DNA of 64,000 nucleotides from Prorocentrum cordatum (GCA_963575745.1 CAUYUJ010014763.1:62001-126000), one strand, 5' to 3'; numbered from the stretch's first letter, positions 31,018 to 44,340 are shown. Notes: generated by a model not told the origin, from the letters alone. Numbers and translations are program-made.

Positions 31018-34000
31018 GAACCGCCAGGCGATTGAGGAGTGTAAGTGGCAGTGTGTCTATCGTTCGGCCACGCGAAACAGAGATCCGTTCATCCCTAACC
31101 CATTACATCATCTCACCCCCATGCGTTTGGCATCTCAGTTCGAATCCTTCACTCGTACACTCGTATATGCTGGTTCTCGCCCTCGCGCCACGCCGCGCCA
31201 CTACGTAGCACCACCACGACTTCGCCAATGGCCACGTACGACAACACGAGCACCACCTGTACGGCTATGGCGGCCAAGCAACCGCCCTCCAGCTCCTACG
31301 CTGCAGCACGCTGCAAGCACTAGCACACCGACTTCGTCGACTCCAAACTCTGCCTGGCGCCGCCGCGGGCGGGAACAGCGGGCAGCAGCACGCACACTGC
31401 GACGAGTTGCATCAGCGCGCACCTCACTAGACTACAGTCGAAGCGTTGACCTAAGGAACCCTAAATAAGGAACGAGGCCCCTTTTTTCCATAAGTTAAAC
31501 TTCGATTTCCCATCGAAAACATAAGGAACACCTGAGGCGAGCTGCGAAACAATCAAGGAGCGTGGAGCCCCTCCCCAACGAAAAGGGTTCCTTCTTCAGC
31601 AGCTTCACGCAGCTCGCCAACCCCTCGACGACCACCGCAGTGCTCAACGACCACCAAGATTCTCGACCTATGCATCGTATAGCCACGCACGGACGCCCCG
31701 CGCCAAAAGCAAAAGCAAGGGGAAACACCAACACCAGCAATGCAACAACAAGGGAAACATGACCCACTTGGCAATCAATCGGCCATACAAGCCGCAATTA
31801 CCTGTCCGGCCAAAAAAACAACATACCAACCGACACCAAGACAACCCTACCAGCAGAACGCGACGACACCTACCAGCAGCCGACCAGAGCACCATGGGAG
31901 GAAAAACGCGGCGCCCACCTCCCGACGAGACGACTACGTGCCATAACCAGTCTTTGGAGCCACCTCTGGCCATGTGGCATACACGACACGGAAGAAAGCC
32001 AGACGCCAATTGACGACATACCACAATAATTGCACAATAACGTCCTTCAGAGAGACAGGCCGGGAGCTACACCAATCGAAGTCGGGGCCTGGCAGGCGAC
32101 AAAATCAGCCGAGCTACACAAACTCGCCGCGCAGGTAATTGCAGTCGTAAGGGTAGGCGAAGATGTACTCGGCCGTACGACGGCCAGACGGGATCTATTC
32201 CGATACCCACGCACGACCGACTTATTACACAACGCTAAATAGTACGACGAGCGAGTTTTGACATGCAACCTACAGGGAGTACGGGCACACCAGCAGTATC
32301 ACACACAGTACTTAGTAGACGTACAGAGGCACAGTGAAGACGAGTCCTTACGTGCGCCACGCAAAGCACCGCCAGCTGGCAAGCCATCGTAACTGTCCTT
32401 ACATTGGAGCACTGGCAACGCGGGCAGCGTCTAACCACTATAAGTCCGCATCTAGTACAGAGCCTCATTCCCCGCGTGGGAGCCCTGGGGGGCATGCCTA
32501 GGGGAGAGGCGCAAGTGCGACAGTGTCCACAGGGCGTGCACCTACTGAGCCTACCGCCACCCCCCTCACCCCAACCTGCAGATCATTTCACATGTGGCGG
32601 ATTGGCTTAGAGATGGGGGTGGGTGGGGTGGTGTGTGTGTTGGGCGGCGCTGCAGGACCTCGCAGATTGCATCCGCCGCTGCGCGGATCTCTGCGCGCGA
32701 GCTCCCCTCATGATCAGGGGGCCCCATGCCGCTTGTGATTTCACTTTGCACCGTTGCGCGCTGCGCGCGGCCAGCAGACGCTTGTCTGCGCCTGCTTGGC
32801 ACCGTTGTGCGCTACCTACGGCCAGCGGCTTACTTTCTATTGGGAGGGACTAGCTGGATACGGGGGATGGACTCGCAATCGGCATACCCGCACCTGTAGT
32901 GCGGCCACAGAGTGCAGGACAGGGCGCATCGCCCGTTGCGCTCGCACATGTGGGTCAGGGTGGATCGCCCACTGCATGTTCCGCGCAGTTCCCCCCCTTG
33001 CTCCGACCAACTCGACTTTCCCCGTGTACGCCGACTTCGGCAACACACTGCTGTCATCAAGCGACGACTACTTGACCAAACGCCAGAAGCAGAAAAGCTA
33101 CAGTGCATACGACGACTCGAAGACGACTGTGCTGCATGCGCCAAAATATCAGAAGCAACGCTCAAACAAACACGACACACGCACGACGCAAACATACTCA
33201 AGACCAAGACCTGCGCCAACACCGAAAATAACTAACAGACAACATGCATCCAGCCTTGACTCACGAGCACAGGACATACAGCGTGGCGACTGCCCCAGTG
33301 GAACGGCCACCACTTGACCCACACAAGCTGGCCAAGCTCGCTAAGACAGATACGAGAGACGAGAAGGGGACGCTCTGGCCGAAGGTAATACTACGCTTGG
33401 CCAACGACAAGCCTAATGACAACGACGGGACAATTGAAAAACACAGGGAAGCTCAAAAAGGCAAAACGACAACGCCTGGAGACGGCTCACTGGCACGACT
33501 ACAGGCTGCAGACTACCGTGCGGCAGATACAAGAACCCAGCGACCACCTGTCTAACAACTATCCCAGGGCCAGGGGATTTAATCAAACACTGCGCACATA
33601 AGAACTACATCCACAAAGACTGAAGCAACACTACGACAAGAATAATAAACACTACCCGACACAGACCGAGCACTCTTCAAAAAGAGCAACGGCACCATCA
33701 GACATCCATGCCAAAAACAACTACTACTCCACTGCGCACAAACACACCGCCCTTCAAATCTGCAAACGTAAGCTACCATAGCAACACTACGACAAGAAAA
33801 ACGGAAACAAGCAGGGCATCAGAAAAGAACAGCAGCGACGCAGCACAAGTGACCGACAAAAGACTACAGTACGACAAGCCGAAAACAGTCACTGAAGAAC
33901 GCATGCAGCAAGCGACTCAACAAATCCACCGATCCGGCGTGTGCGTTTAAGGGGGAGGGGGTGACCAGGGTGGCTCTGCCGGGGTAGGGGGGGTGTCCAG

Positions 34001-34280
34001 TGGCGCGGGTTCCGGAAGCGGGGGGGGGGTCGGGTCCCCCGTCCTGCTTGTGGACAGGGGGGATTGGGGGAAGAGGGGGGCGGCGGGGTTCCGGCGGCCC
34101 GGGTTCCGATGGCGTGGGGGAGGGGAAAGGGGGGTTCCGTGGCGTGTGAGTTTGAAGGAGCCTCAGGGGGGGGTGCCTCACAGCCTCTGGGGGGCTCTGC
34201 CGGGGAAAGAGGGAAAGAGAAGTGGAATGGGACAAGAGCGGAAAACGGGGAACATATGGGGGGAAGACGAGGGTGTCGGT
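31018..34280. other. 3.2 kb with no supported gene
   Basis: From about 31450 the plus strand is A- and C-rich and less GC-rich than the rest of the window. Open frames are short, overlap on both strands and show no domain. A motif CAACACTACGACAAGAA occurs near 33627 and again near 33781, hinting at a ~155 bp duplication. Confidence 0.5.
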
Positions 34281-34284
34281 GAAA

Positions 34285-34505
34285 GGCGTGTTTGTTGTGT
34301 GGTATGCGTGTGTGTTTGTACGGAGTGCGTGGTGTGTGTGTGTGTGTGTTTGTGTTGCCGGCGTGTGCGTGTGTATGTGCCTGCGAAGGTGGCGCGCGTG
34401 TGTGCGTGTAGTGTGTGTGTGTGTGTGTCTGTGGGTGTGTGTAGTGTATGTGTGTGTCGTGTGTGTGTGTGTGTGTGCGCGTGTGTGCGTGCGTGTGTGC
34501 GCGTA
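34285..34505. repeat. (TG)n microsatellite, interrupted
   Basis: GTGTGTG runs with GCG and CTG interruptions. The Cys-Val and Thr-His frames are artefacts. Confidence 0.9.
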
Positions 34506-35225
34506 ATGTCTGCGAGCGTGTGCGTCCGCGCCTGTCGGTGAAGTGTCGCCGCCCAAGCTGGGGGGCACCCCAAGCGAACCAGATCGACGGCACTGCCCGA
34601 AGGCCACTACAATACATCAGCACTACTTACTGCAATACAAAAAGGAAGCACAACAAGCCTGACCATGCCAACTAACTCCAGAACGCAAATATAATCACTC
34701 CTGGAGCAAGGCCTAGCGCAAAAAGAACAACAAGCCAAGCGGTACGCACTGCAGGACGAGAGCCACGAGGAGCAAAACGCATCCGACATAATACAACGTG
34801 AACAAGCAACTGACGCCTTTGACAAAACTTTCACTGCAGCATAGGAAGCAACTCATACAGCACAACGGCCACAACACGCAGAGAGCAGCCTCCTGATCAA
34901 ATGCAGAGACCAGGAGGCCGCACACCGGCAGGTGCAACGGAACGGCTACACGTGGCCAGCCAGCATTGCCCACCGAGGGGCGCTGCAATCGGACGACTGA
35001 AGTTTGCCTGACATCGGAGGAGGAGGGAGGCAGTGAGGAGGAAGATGATGAGGGGGGATAGAGGGAGCGAGAAAGTGGGGTGGTGCCCACCGCATCCCCC
35101 CCAGACGGCGGGGCAGCGAAGGGCCTCCCTCTGGCGAAGGTCGGCGCAAGTGCGCTCCAGGACCACCGTGCGGTCGCCTCCGCCGACGGGCAATCGCCGT
35201 CATCGTCGCCGTGGCCGTGGCCGTC
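34506..35225. other. Anonymous sequence
   Basis: No gene or strong repeat seen. Confidence 0.45.
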
Positions 35226-35229
35226 GCCG

Positions 35230-35450
35230 TTAGATGTCATCGTCGCCGCCTTCGAAGAGGGAGGGAGGAGGAGGAGAAGGAGGAGGAGGAGGAGGAGGCG
35301 GAGGGGGAGGGGGAGTGGGAGGAGCAGAACGACTAACTGAAGGGAACAGGACAACAAGGAGGAGGAGGAGGAGGAGGAGGAGGAGGAGGAGGAGGAGGAT
35401 GAGAGAGAGGGAGAGGAAGAGAAATAACAAGAGAGAGGGAGGAGAGAGCG
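35230..35450. repeat. GGA/GAG microsatellite
   Basis: AGG triplets with two near-pure runs (35262-35300 and 35358-35400). Confidence 0.9.
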
Positions 35451-35639
35451 AGGAACAGACGATAGTCGTTCGAATGACAAAAAAGCCAAAGAGGGACGCT
35501 GCCCAATGCTATGAGAGAATAAGAGCAATCCGCCACCGTGCCTCTGGGCATAGAGTGGGCGTGTCCTCAGGTCCTCTGCCTAAGCCCTGGAGCCTCAGTC
35601 CTCAGTCCTGAAGGGTCTTGAAGAGACCCAGACCCACAT

Positions 35640-36130
35640 TTCAAATTTGGCGGGGCTTCCCGAGGTTCCCCTGGGGTTCCCGGCGTGCCTTCTGGGCCCA
35701 GCCGCATCTTGTTGCATGACTATTCCGGACCCCAAGGCGGCGAAGAGGGCTCCGACTCGCCCAAAGATCGCCCCAAGGCGCCCAAGATTGCCCGAAGACG
35801 GAGGCCTCCAAGACGCCCCCAGAGGCCTCGAAGAGGCCTCCCAAGAAGGCCCCAAGAGGCCGAAATCATTGATTTGCCTTAGGGTTCTGAAAGATGTTGG
35901 TGTTCTAGCACGTTCGGCTTCCCGACGCTCCGAGACGGCCCAAAAGGCCCCCAGGACCCAGACGGCCCAAGGGGCCCCCACGAGGGCCCCAAGACGGCCC
36001 AAGAGGGCCCCAAGACGGCCCAAGACGGCCCAAGAGGGATCCAAGACGCTCCAGGAGGCCCTAAGATGCCCCAAAGAGGCTCCAAGAGGCTCACAAGAGG
36101 CGCACAAAAGTCCTCAAAAGGCCCAACAAA
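35640..36130 (+). repeat. CCAAGATGG-type array, copy 2
   Basis: GCCCAAGACGGCCC and CCCAAGAGGCCC units recur about every 18-20 bp. A head-like phrase CATTGATTTGCC occurs inside (35866), as in the other family members, so two partial arrays may be joined here. Confidence 0.7.
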
Positions 36131-37019
36131 AACGGTTAGCTGTACCGACAGGCCGTACCGTCAGAGCCTCGCCCCCTGAAGGAGGGCTGGCCGCACTCGT
36201 TGAATAGAAGATCGACTACACAATGGATTTCCCCATGAAATCGGCGGCGCGCCTCATCTAACCTGATGAATCCGCTAGGATCTCTACAGATGCTAGCTCT
36301 GGTTGGGGACCAGGACACGCATCCAAAACATGGATCCGCGATCCTCGAGGGCGTCGTGCACCTCTGAAGGCATCCGAGAGCCGCAGAAAAGGCTTCCTGC
36401 GAAGAGCCTTCGGCGGTCGCGAGGGCGATGCTGTCCGGGTCGATGCTGGGCACCTCGCAGGTCCTGGGGCTTGCAGAGGAGGGAGGATTTGGGATAGAGG
36501 AGGGTAGAGAAGAGAAGGAGGAGGACGAGGAGGAAGAGCAGGATAGGGGCGCTGGAGGAAGAGGCACGCGGAGGATGACTTTCCGCAGGAGAGGGGGGCG
36601 ACAAGGGGAGAGGGAAGGCCCCTGATCCTCCTCCTTCTTTTCTCCCCTTCCTGCTCCCCTGTCCTCCTCCTCATCCTCCTCCTTTTCTTTCCCTTTTCAT
36701 CGTCGTCCTCCTCCTCATTCGATCATGGATCGAAGGATGGTCAGGAATTAGAGCGGGGAGAAAGGAGAAGGGGAACAGGGAACGTAGACGACAGAAGGCA
36801 TAATTTGTCGAATGGAGGCGGGGGGAGGGTGACGGGATGGGTGGGTGTGTGGGAGGAAGTGGAATAATTGGTGAGTGGAGGAAAGAATGGGAGATGAGGA
36901 CAAAAAGGGGAAAAGTCAGGAGGGATAGTTGGGACGAGCGAGGGGCGAGAACAAGATGGAGGCGGGGGCGAGGATGACTAATAATGGGAGGAAGAGGAGG
37001 AAGGCATAGGAGGGCGGTG
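36131..37019. other. Anonymous, partly purine-rich sequence
   Basis: Purine-rich stretches lie at 36470-36620 and 36720-36980. No gene is recognised. Confidence 0.5.
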
Positions 37020-37290
<271 letters not shown>

Positions 37291-37955
37291 TGGTGGTGTT
37301 AACGGTGGTGGTTACGGCGAGGCCACGAGCGCTCACGCACAGGACACTACCGCTCTTGAATCGCGGCGAGCAGCTGCGCCCTGCGGACGGACGAGGGGGG
37401 ACCCGAGGATGGATGGATCGACGGAGTCCCCCCGCCGGGGCGGCATGCGAAGCCCTCGGGCGTGTGCTTCTTTCGACAGGTGGCCGCGAGCCTGGCGGCG
37501 ACAGCTCGCGGCAGAGGTCCACGCCGACCCGCCGCTGGCCGACCGACCGACCACGGCGGCATCTGGCCATCGCTCGGACGTCCATTCCCTGTGTTTTTTT
37601 TTCGGTTTCGTGCCTGGTTTTTCGCCACATGATCAAGGATGCCCCTCAATGGTCCTCGCCGAAGGAAAAATGCACATGTCCGAGCGATGCCAAGGCATAG
37701 GACGAACTGCGGACTGCCGCGCTGTTCGTCGGCCCTCCGCCGCCTGCCGCGGAGCCTCGCGCGGTCTGCGGCAGCGGACTCCCTGCCGCCGCAGGATGGG
37801 CGCCCCGCGCGTGCCGACGCGCCGCCGCCGGCGAGAGCGGCCACCGCCATTGGGCACTGCAGCCCAGAGTTGTCCGGCGCACTGCAGGGGCTGATGATGG
37901 GCAACTTTTCTACCACCGCTACCAGATGTAGGACGGGGGTAGAAGGGAGGATGAG
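37291..37955. other. Anonymous GC-rich sequence
   Basis: Overlapping open frames on both strands without domains. Confidence 0.45.
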
Positions 37956-37957
37956 GA

Positions 37958-38190
37958 GGTCCTCCTCCTCCTCCTCCTCCTCTTCCTCCTCCTCCTTCTC
38001 CTCCTCCCCCTCCTCCTCCCCCTCCTCCTCCTCCTCCTCCGCCTCCCTCCTCCTCCTCCTCCTGCTCCTCCTCCTCCTCCTCCTCCTCCTCCTCCTCCTC
38101 CTCCTCCTCCTCCTCCTCCTCCTCCTCCTCCTCCTCCTCCTCCTCCTCCCCCTCCCCCTCCCCCTCCTCCTCCCCCTCCTCCCCTCGCCT
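37958..38190. repeat. (CTC)n microsatellite
   Basis: More than 200 bp of CTC triplets, the purest part at 38050-38150. Confidence 0.95.
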
Positions 38191-38883
38191 ACCTATGGCA
38201 GCGGTGGTGGAAAATGGGCCCATCAGCTGCGTGGCACGCCCTGCCCGCGGAGCCCTCTTCGGGGCGCCGATCCTGGGGCCCGCGGGCACCCAGGGCCAGA
38301 GCGGCGCGAGCCAGGGCGCGGGCACGGGCACGCTCACGGGGAGGCAGCCACTCCTCCAACCCTCCGCCGGCAGGGCCCCCCGGGACGCCCCGACCGTCAG
38401 GCCCAGCCCTCGCCTCCCCGAGAGGCGAGAGCCGAGCATGGGAAACTGATGCCGCGACTCCCCGGGCCTCGCCCGTGGCGCGTTCTGACCAGGACTGCGA
38501 GCGAGTCCAGCGATGGCGACGAGGGCCTCCCAGGAGGCCCCGAAGAGGCGATGAGGAGGCAGACGTGGCGGTGTGGGTACCTTTTGTTCCTCTTGACGAG
38601 AAGCCACACCCGAGCTGGCCGCGCCGGCAACCGACGTCGAGCACCACGCAGCGGTCCCAGGGCCCAGCCGACAACGCGCCCACTCACGGCGCGCTCGTGG
38701 CCCATTGGCGGCCGACCCTCTGCGCCCTGCACCGCGCACCGGGGGCTCGCCCGATACGGCGGCTCCAGGCGACGGCGCCGCCTCTCCGTCGGTGTGGCGG
38801 CGCCGCTGCCGGCCGGGAGCAGTCGCCTCAGGTCCCGCGCGCTCTCGAACACGTGGGTCGGGCGGGTGGTACCCTCGGCCCGT
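38191..38883. other. Anonymous GC-rich sequence
   Basis: Long frames are open on both strands, but none is recognisable and they overlap. Confidence 0.45.
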
Positions 38884-39042
38884 ATCATAAGGATGGGCGA
38901 TGAGGATGCAAGGGCCTTGGAAGGCCATGTCGAAGCTTCTCGAACGGGACGCGGCCCACGAAAGTGGCCAAAGATGGGCCGAGGAGGCAAGGATGCGAGG
39001 GTACCCTTGGAAAGGTTGCCCATCCTCACTACGCGGGTCCAA
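38884..39042. repeat. 160 bp dispersed repeat, copy B
   Basis: Full-length partner of 12017-12176, with about 26.9 kb between them and the same orientation. Indels are small and the internal blocks CGAAAGTGGCCAA and GGCAAGGATGC are exact. Confidence 0.75.
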
Positions 39043-40449
39043 TGGGGGTGACCTACATGGGGGAGTGAAAAGAAAGCGCCGTTTTCTCCGCGTTCCACGC
39101 AAGGCGCGGTCATTACTAGCCCGAATGGGTCGGAACGCCACCCCGGCCCCCAGCCGGACGTGACTAAGGCCGACCACGCGACACAGGCCCGCCTCGCGAC
39201 TCCCTGCAGCTGGCCGCGGGGGCAGATACCCACGCTGCCACCGCTGCGCTGCAGCAGAGAACGTCACCGAACTCCGGCGGCGGGACCGCGCCAGCGGCAC
39301 CGCCCCAACCGAGTCCAGATCAGCCCGCGCCGTGACGTTCACGAAGTGACAGCTGCACTCTTGTCAGCGAGTCACGCCGCAGCGCGGCCGCCACCTCGGG
39401 GCTGCCGAACCAGGAGGAGTGGCGACACTCGAAGGTGTGGCGCAGGGCCGGCCACGCGGGCGCCCGGCCTGGGGCACGCAGGAGGACAACGCAATCGTCG
39501 AGGCTGCGGAGCGATTCGGCACTGAGCTCGAAAGAAAAGCCGAGCAACTAAAGACACCCAAGCAGGATACCTGCCTGCGCTGGCGAAGGCTTCGTACTTG
39601 TTTTGCAGCTAGGGCCACACATACACCAGATCCTCCATGCCCACATTATAGGTGGTAGAACCTGACACCTTCGCGGTCACGCGTCGTTTCGGGCGATGGT
39701 GATTGGCCGCGTGCCTCTCGCCGCCACGGTCGTGAAAGGTGCTGTTGACCACTGCAAGTTCACCGAGCTTCTTATTTGGTTCGTCTCAGGGGAAGCGACC
39801 TCGGAGTAGCCTCCTCGGGAAGGGGCGCAAGGCTCTTCCAATGTTTTTGCTATACCTGAGCCATCCCATGCCAACGTTTCCTTCGTAGCGAAGAGCAGGG
39901 CCGTAGCGGAGGAGAAAGTTCAACGGCTGTGGCGCAGAGAAGGGAAATGGAGGATACCTGTGCGGTGCGACCAGGTGATCCTTCCCAACGGTCCCACAGA
40001 ACAGCTGGGGAGCAGCTGGCGTTGATCCCATTCTGAGAACCCCCGTCCTTCCATGAGAACCGGGGAATAGCTGGCAAATCAACCGCGAGCGTCACATTCA
40101 ACGTGTAACGTTTGGTATGCACGTGTGGGCGTGAGCAAACAAGGAAGGGCCCAGATTCCAGATGGATCTTGAGCCACAGAAGGAAATGCAGCGTTCTCCA
40201 TATGTATATACCTATATGAATCGTACCAAGAGGGGCCCACACGGGTCACGCACACAGGCCTAGAAGGGCGCTCTAGAGTGCTCTACGAAGGCCAGTGCCG
40301 CACGCGTTATACTGTAGAAGTGCCGATCCATTGTCTCCTTATTTGGGGGGGGGCTCGGCCCGGGAAAAGCCCGAACGATCCATTCCACTATTTCGGGAGC
40401 GGGGGAACCGTCGAGGCCGAGACGAGAGGCAGGAGACACAGGAGGCACT
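39043..40449. other. 1.4 kb with no supported gene
   Basis: This lies on the 3' side of the LINE fragment and may include its untranslated tail. No reverse-transcriptase, endonuclease or other motif was recognised in any frame. Confidence 0.45.
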
Positions 40450-42275
40450 TCAGGATGGTATACAAGCCTCCACACAACTGGAGAAGTAATATAGTGAGAG
40501 AAGTCGTCTCGGCAGTCTAAACAGGGAAAACCTGCAACTCACAATCTCACCAGCGTGAAGCCTCGCCCTGGTCAACCAACCTCCTACTATCGTCTTGAGG
40601 ACCGCACTCTGCCACGACGGAAGGCCCCCGTTCTCGATCAGATCTCTGAGAGCCTCCCAGTGCGAAGCATCGAAGGGGAGGCCCCAGGAGCCCAATCGTT
40701 TGGCGAGAGTGGCCTCCAGGATATCAGGAAAGAGGGCAGCGCGGAGGGAGGAGGAGAGGATTCTCTGTTCGCGCACCCGCCCGACCCCAGCAATTTCCTC
40801 CAGGGTGGCGAGCGCAGCACGGGCGGCATCGGCGTGAGCTTTGTTCTCGAAGTTGGTCACTGCGGCCTCTGCAACAAATTTCACCACCTGGCTGGGTACG
40901 CCAGAAAGATGGCGCGAGCCAGCCCTTGCCGAGCTCCGCCAGACTGCCGTGCTCAATCACGTCCTGCTTCAGCACCTCGAGCTGGTCGTGCCGAAAAAAG
41001 ATCGTAGCCCACGCCACCCACATCCTCGACGCCAGGCTGAACGCCATCATGTTCGCAGGCCGGAGCGCGGACCAGCTCGAGATGCTGGGCAGCCCCGCCA
41101 GCGGCAGCGAGTTGGGCAGCAGACTCCATGTCTTGTGCCAGGCCCACGACTCGCGCCTGACCGGCGCGGGAGGCAGCGGCACGAGCTGCACCAGATAACT
41201 CAACGTGGTGAGCACCCTCGTGTTGTAGATCACAATTGACAGATGAACCGGTGGGCCCGCACGAGCCAACTCGCGAATGCGATGGATCCACTTCGCGCCC
41301 TGCTTCTGCCAGATGTCCTCCGGCGTGGCACCTGGGCCCGGCGTGAACCCCAAGTATTCACCAAAGGGAGAGACCGTCAACGACTCTCATCCAGGCAGCA
41401 CTTCTTTTATCCATGCAGTGATGCTGGCGGCCAGCTCGGGCGAGAAGCTCTCATGCAAGGGCACGACCCTGCATTTCGCGAGTTTCAGGGACAACCCCGC
41501 GAGCACCTCGGCCGCCAAAAATACCGTCCGCAAGTTGATGAGAAACCTGCGGTCAGAGAGAACCGTGCCCACGTCGTCCGCGCAGACACACACCCGGCAC
41601 AGAGGCCGCGAAGTTGAACAGCTCCTCCATGTGGGACACGAAGGAGTTCATGGCCACCGCCCACAACGAGCCCGAGAGCGGGCAGCCCTGGGCGATGCCT
41701 GCCCAGATCGACATGAAGCTCCGCAGGGCACCCTCAAGGATGACGAAGGCTTGCGGGAACCAGAACATGACCAGGATCAGGTCCAAGAGGCCGCGCATGA
41801 AGCCCGCCCGACGCAGCGCAGCGTGCAAGAACGCCACGGCCAGCGACGGGAAGGCATTGCCGAAGTCGAAGAGCACCAGGATCGGCTTCCGCTGGCCCCT
41901 GGTGCTGGAGAAGCCGACCCGCCTCGCCACAGTGTCGAGGAGGGTGATGTTGTTGAGGAAGTTGCGCCCAGGCAGGAACCCCCTCTGTGAGCGAGGGGAC
42001 CCGCGCTCGACGACGTAATTCAAGCGGCGGTTGACGCTGGCCGCGAGCAGCTTCACGTCAGCGTGCTTGAGAGCGAGAGGCCTGGTGGTCGCAGGCGTGC
42101 GTATGGGGCCCGAAGAAAGGTCAGCCTCCTATGTCCCCTTGGGCAGGAAGGCCATGACGTGGTCATTGAGATCAGGTGGCGACGCCGACCATGGCAATAT
42201 CCTCCAGTGGCAACGGGCTCCCGCAGCGGCTCGCGTCGTACGGCAACCCGTCAGGACCAGGAGCTGAGTCGCGTG
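40450..42275 (-). pseudogene. LINE-type (non-LTR) reverse transcriptase, 5'-truncated and decayed
   Basis: Minus-strand fragments follow the order of a non-LTR reverse transcriptase: SAPGPDGLPY (from 42275), FLPKG (about 42140), TRPLALKHADVKLLAAS (about 42090-42040), RGFLPGR, motif A LVLFDFGNAFPSL (about 41880-41850), motif B GIAQGCPLSGSLWA (about 41705-41663), motif C CADDVG (about 41585) and the thumb-like FGEYLGF (about 41360). The C-terminal region includes GGWLTRARLHAGEIVSCRF. Damage includes nonsense codons at 42131-42129 and 41389-41387 and frameshifts near 42175, 41590 and 40930. The endonuclease region is absent because homology stops at a TA microsatellite at 42282. 5' truncation is usual for LINE copies. 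Not expected to be functional. Confidence 0.85.
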
Positions 42276-42276
42276 G

Positions 42277-42281
<5 letters not shown>

Positions 42282-42329
<48 letters not shown>

Positions 42330-42330
42330 A
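42282..42330. repeat. (TA)n microsatellite
   Basis: A nearly pure TA run abuts the truncated 5' end of the LINE fragment. Confidence 0.95.
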
Positions 42331-43075
42331 TATTGTAATGTGTGTGTGTGGTGATCTCTCCCTCCAGCGCCTTTTCCAATACAATACAAGACGCAAGACA
42401 CAACGACCGCCTTATTTGTGCTGATCCCTACAATCGTACATGTCCATCGACATCAAACATGTGTTCGCGCGCTCGGGCACAGTATGCTGTATGCTAGCTG
42501 ACTATCGTTTAACATCACAGCACCACCACGAGCAACTCAACGGACCCACAGTAGATACATGAAAATCAATGTTGATGACCCGATGCGTGTAGGACAGGCG
42601 ATGGCTAAGAAATGACAGACTGTGGAGACAACCACCCCCTGGCGTTGCTGCTGCTCCTCCCGCATCCCCCAACTCCCCGTAGCATACTCCCTCATCCTGC
42701 AAAACTTCCTCCGCCTCATCCTCATCGTACTCATTCATCCTCGCGCTTCGTTGTCGCTCTTCTCCTCGATGCTCCTCTTCCTACTCATCCGTCGCCCCCC
42801 GCTCCGTCATTCATCGAACTTTGGAAAACCTACCTCAGGATTTGAAAACCTTTGGACACCTGTGCAAACATCAGATACCCTTCGCTTATCAAATGGAACA
42901 CATCTGATAACGATTCATTATTCTCCGCCTGGTCCCGCTTCTCCTTTTTTGCATCCTCCTCATCACTCCAAGTCGTCTCCTGACCTGTTCTGGGGGTTGC
43001 TCGACTCCCCGACCAGGACACATCCGCGAAGGCCTCGGGGCCCGAAACCGGATGTCAGCGTCCCCGTCCAGCTCG
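42331..43075. other. Anonymous sequence
   Basis: No gene recognised, with some pyrimidine-rich stretches at 42700-42800. Confidence 0.45.
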
Positions 43076-43077
43076 GA

Positions 43078-43295
43078 TCACGACGACGACGACGACGACG
43101 GCGACGGCGAAAGGCGACAACGCGACGGTGACAACGGCGGCGCCGTACCCGCAAGCACCGCCGCTGCGGCCGCCGCTAGGAGGCCTCTGGAGATCTCCAC
43201 AGGCCCCCGGAGGCCAGCAAGCGCCCGCAGAACCGCGACGACGACAACGACGAAGACGACGACGACGCCAAACACGACGACGACGACGACAAACA

Positions 43296-43339
<44 letters not shown>

Positions 43340-43341
43340 CC

Positions 43342-43377
<36 letters not shown>

Positions 43378-43409
43378 AAAGACGACGACGACGACTACGA
43401 CGACGACGC

Positions 43410-43440
<31 letters not shown>

Positions 43441-43510
43441 TACGACGACGACGACGCCGACGACGACGACGACGAACACGACGATGGCGACGACGCCGCC
43501 GCCGCCGCCG
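43078..43510. repeat. (GAC/ACG)n microsatellite
   Basis: GAC triplets with GGC and GCC interruptions, densest at 43230-43490. Poly-Thr, poly-Arg and poly-Val frames are artefacts. Confidence 0.95.
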
Positions 43511-43679
43511 CCGACGCCAGCGCGGCGGACCACGGGCGCACCGTCCTGGCACGGCGGCCCGCAGGGGAGGCGCTGCCGCCCAGCCGCGCCATCGTGGCCC
43601 CCGAGCCGCGCCCCCGGGCCTCGCGCCTCCGGCGCGGCGCGGCCGCTCGGCGGCTGAGCCACGCCGCCGCCGCCCCTCT

Positions 43680-43915
43680 CCTTCCTCCGCCTCCGCCTCC
43701 GCCTCCGCCTCCGCCTCCGCCTCCGCCTCCTCCTCCTCCTCCTCCTCCTCCTCCTCCTGCTCGTCCTGCTCCTGCTCCTCCTCCTCCTCCTCCTCCGCCT
43801 CCTCCTCGTCCTCCTCCTCGTCCTCATCCTTCCCCTCCCCCTCCTCCTCCTCGTCCTTCTCTTCCTCCTTCCTCTTCTTCATCCTCCTCCTCCTCTTCCT
43901 CCTCCTCCTCCTATC
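43680..43915. repeat. (CCT/CTC)n microsatellite
   Basis: A CTCCGC hexamer run (43685-43728) passes into CTC triplets. Confidence 0.95.
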
Positions 43916-43916
43916 C

Positions 43917-44225
43917 GGTTCTGGCCGGCGCCGGAAAGTCGAGTTCCGAGGCGGCGCCGAAAAAAGGCCATTCTAATACACATTTTTCTTTTGAAAATGC
44001 TGAATTTCTGGTTCCAGCGCCCAGGAGGCCTCCCGGGCCGATTCCGACGCCCAGGCCGGCGCCCGAGCCAGCGCCCGGGCTGGACGCCCGAGCCGGCGCC
44101 AGGGCCGGCGCCCGGGCCGGCGCCGGAGCCGGTTCCGGCCGGCGCTGGAAAATCGAGTTCCGAGGCGGCGCCGAAAAAAGGCAATTCCAATGCAATTTTT
44201 TCTTTTGAAAAAGCTGAACTTCTGC
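43917..44225 (+). repeat. ~93 bp direct duplication flanking a GCC-rich minisatellite
   Basis: Copies at about 43919-44012 and 44127-44222 share GCCGGCGC, GAAA-TCGAGTTCCGAGG, CGGCGCCGAAAAAAGGC and TTTTCTTTTGAAAA. Between them GCGCCCGGGCCGGC-like units repeat. Confidence 0.8.
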
Positions 44226-44340
44226 CTTCCACGCTTTCCGCTCGTTCCGAATCGTGCTCCCGCTGCAACGCTGGCCTCATTTCCGCGCTTCCGCTCGTTT
44301 CGACTCGTGCTCCCGCTGCAGCGCTGGCGTCATTTCCCGC
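44226..44340 (+). repeat. ~56 bp tandem duplication
   Basis: The phrases TTCCGCTCGTT, TCGTGCTCCCGCTGCA and GCGCTGGC-TCATTTCC occur twice, back to back. Confidence 0.8.

Noticed and set aside
31138-31150. GTTCGAATCC resembling a tRNA T loop
   Set aside because: No flanking stem complementarity and no cloverleaf.
34285-34505. Cys/Val-rich and Thr/His-rich frames
   Set aside because: Products of the TG dinucleotide repeat.
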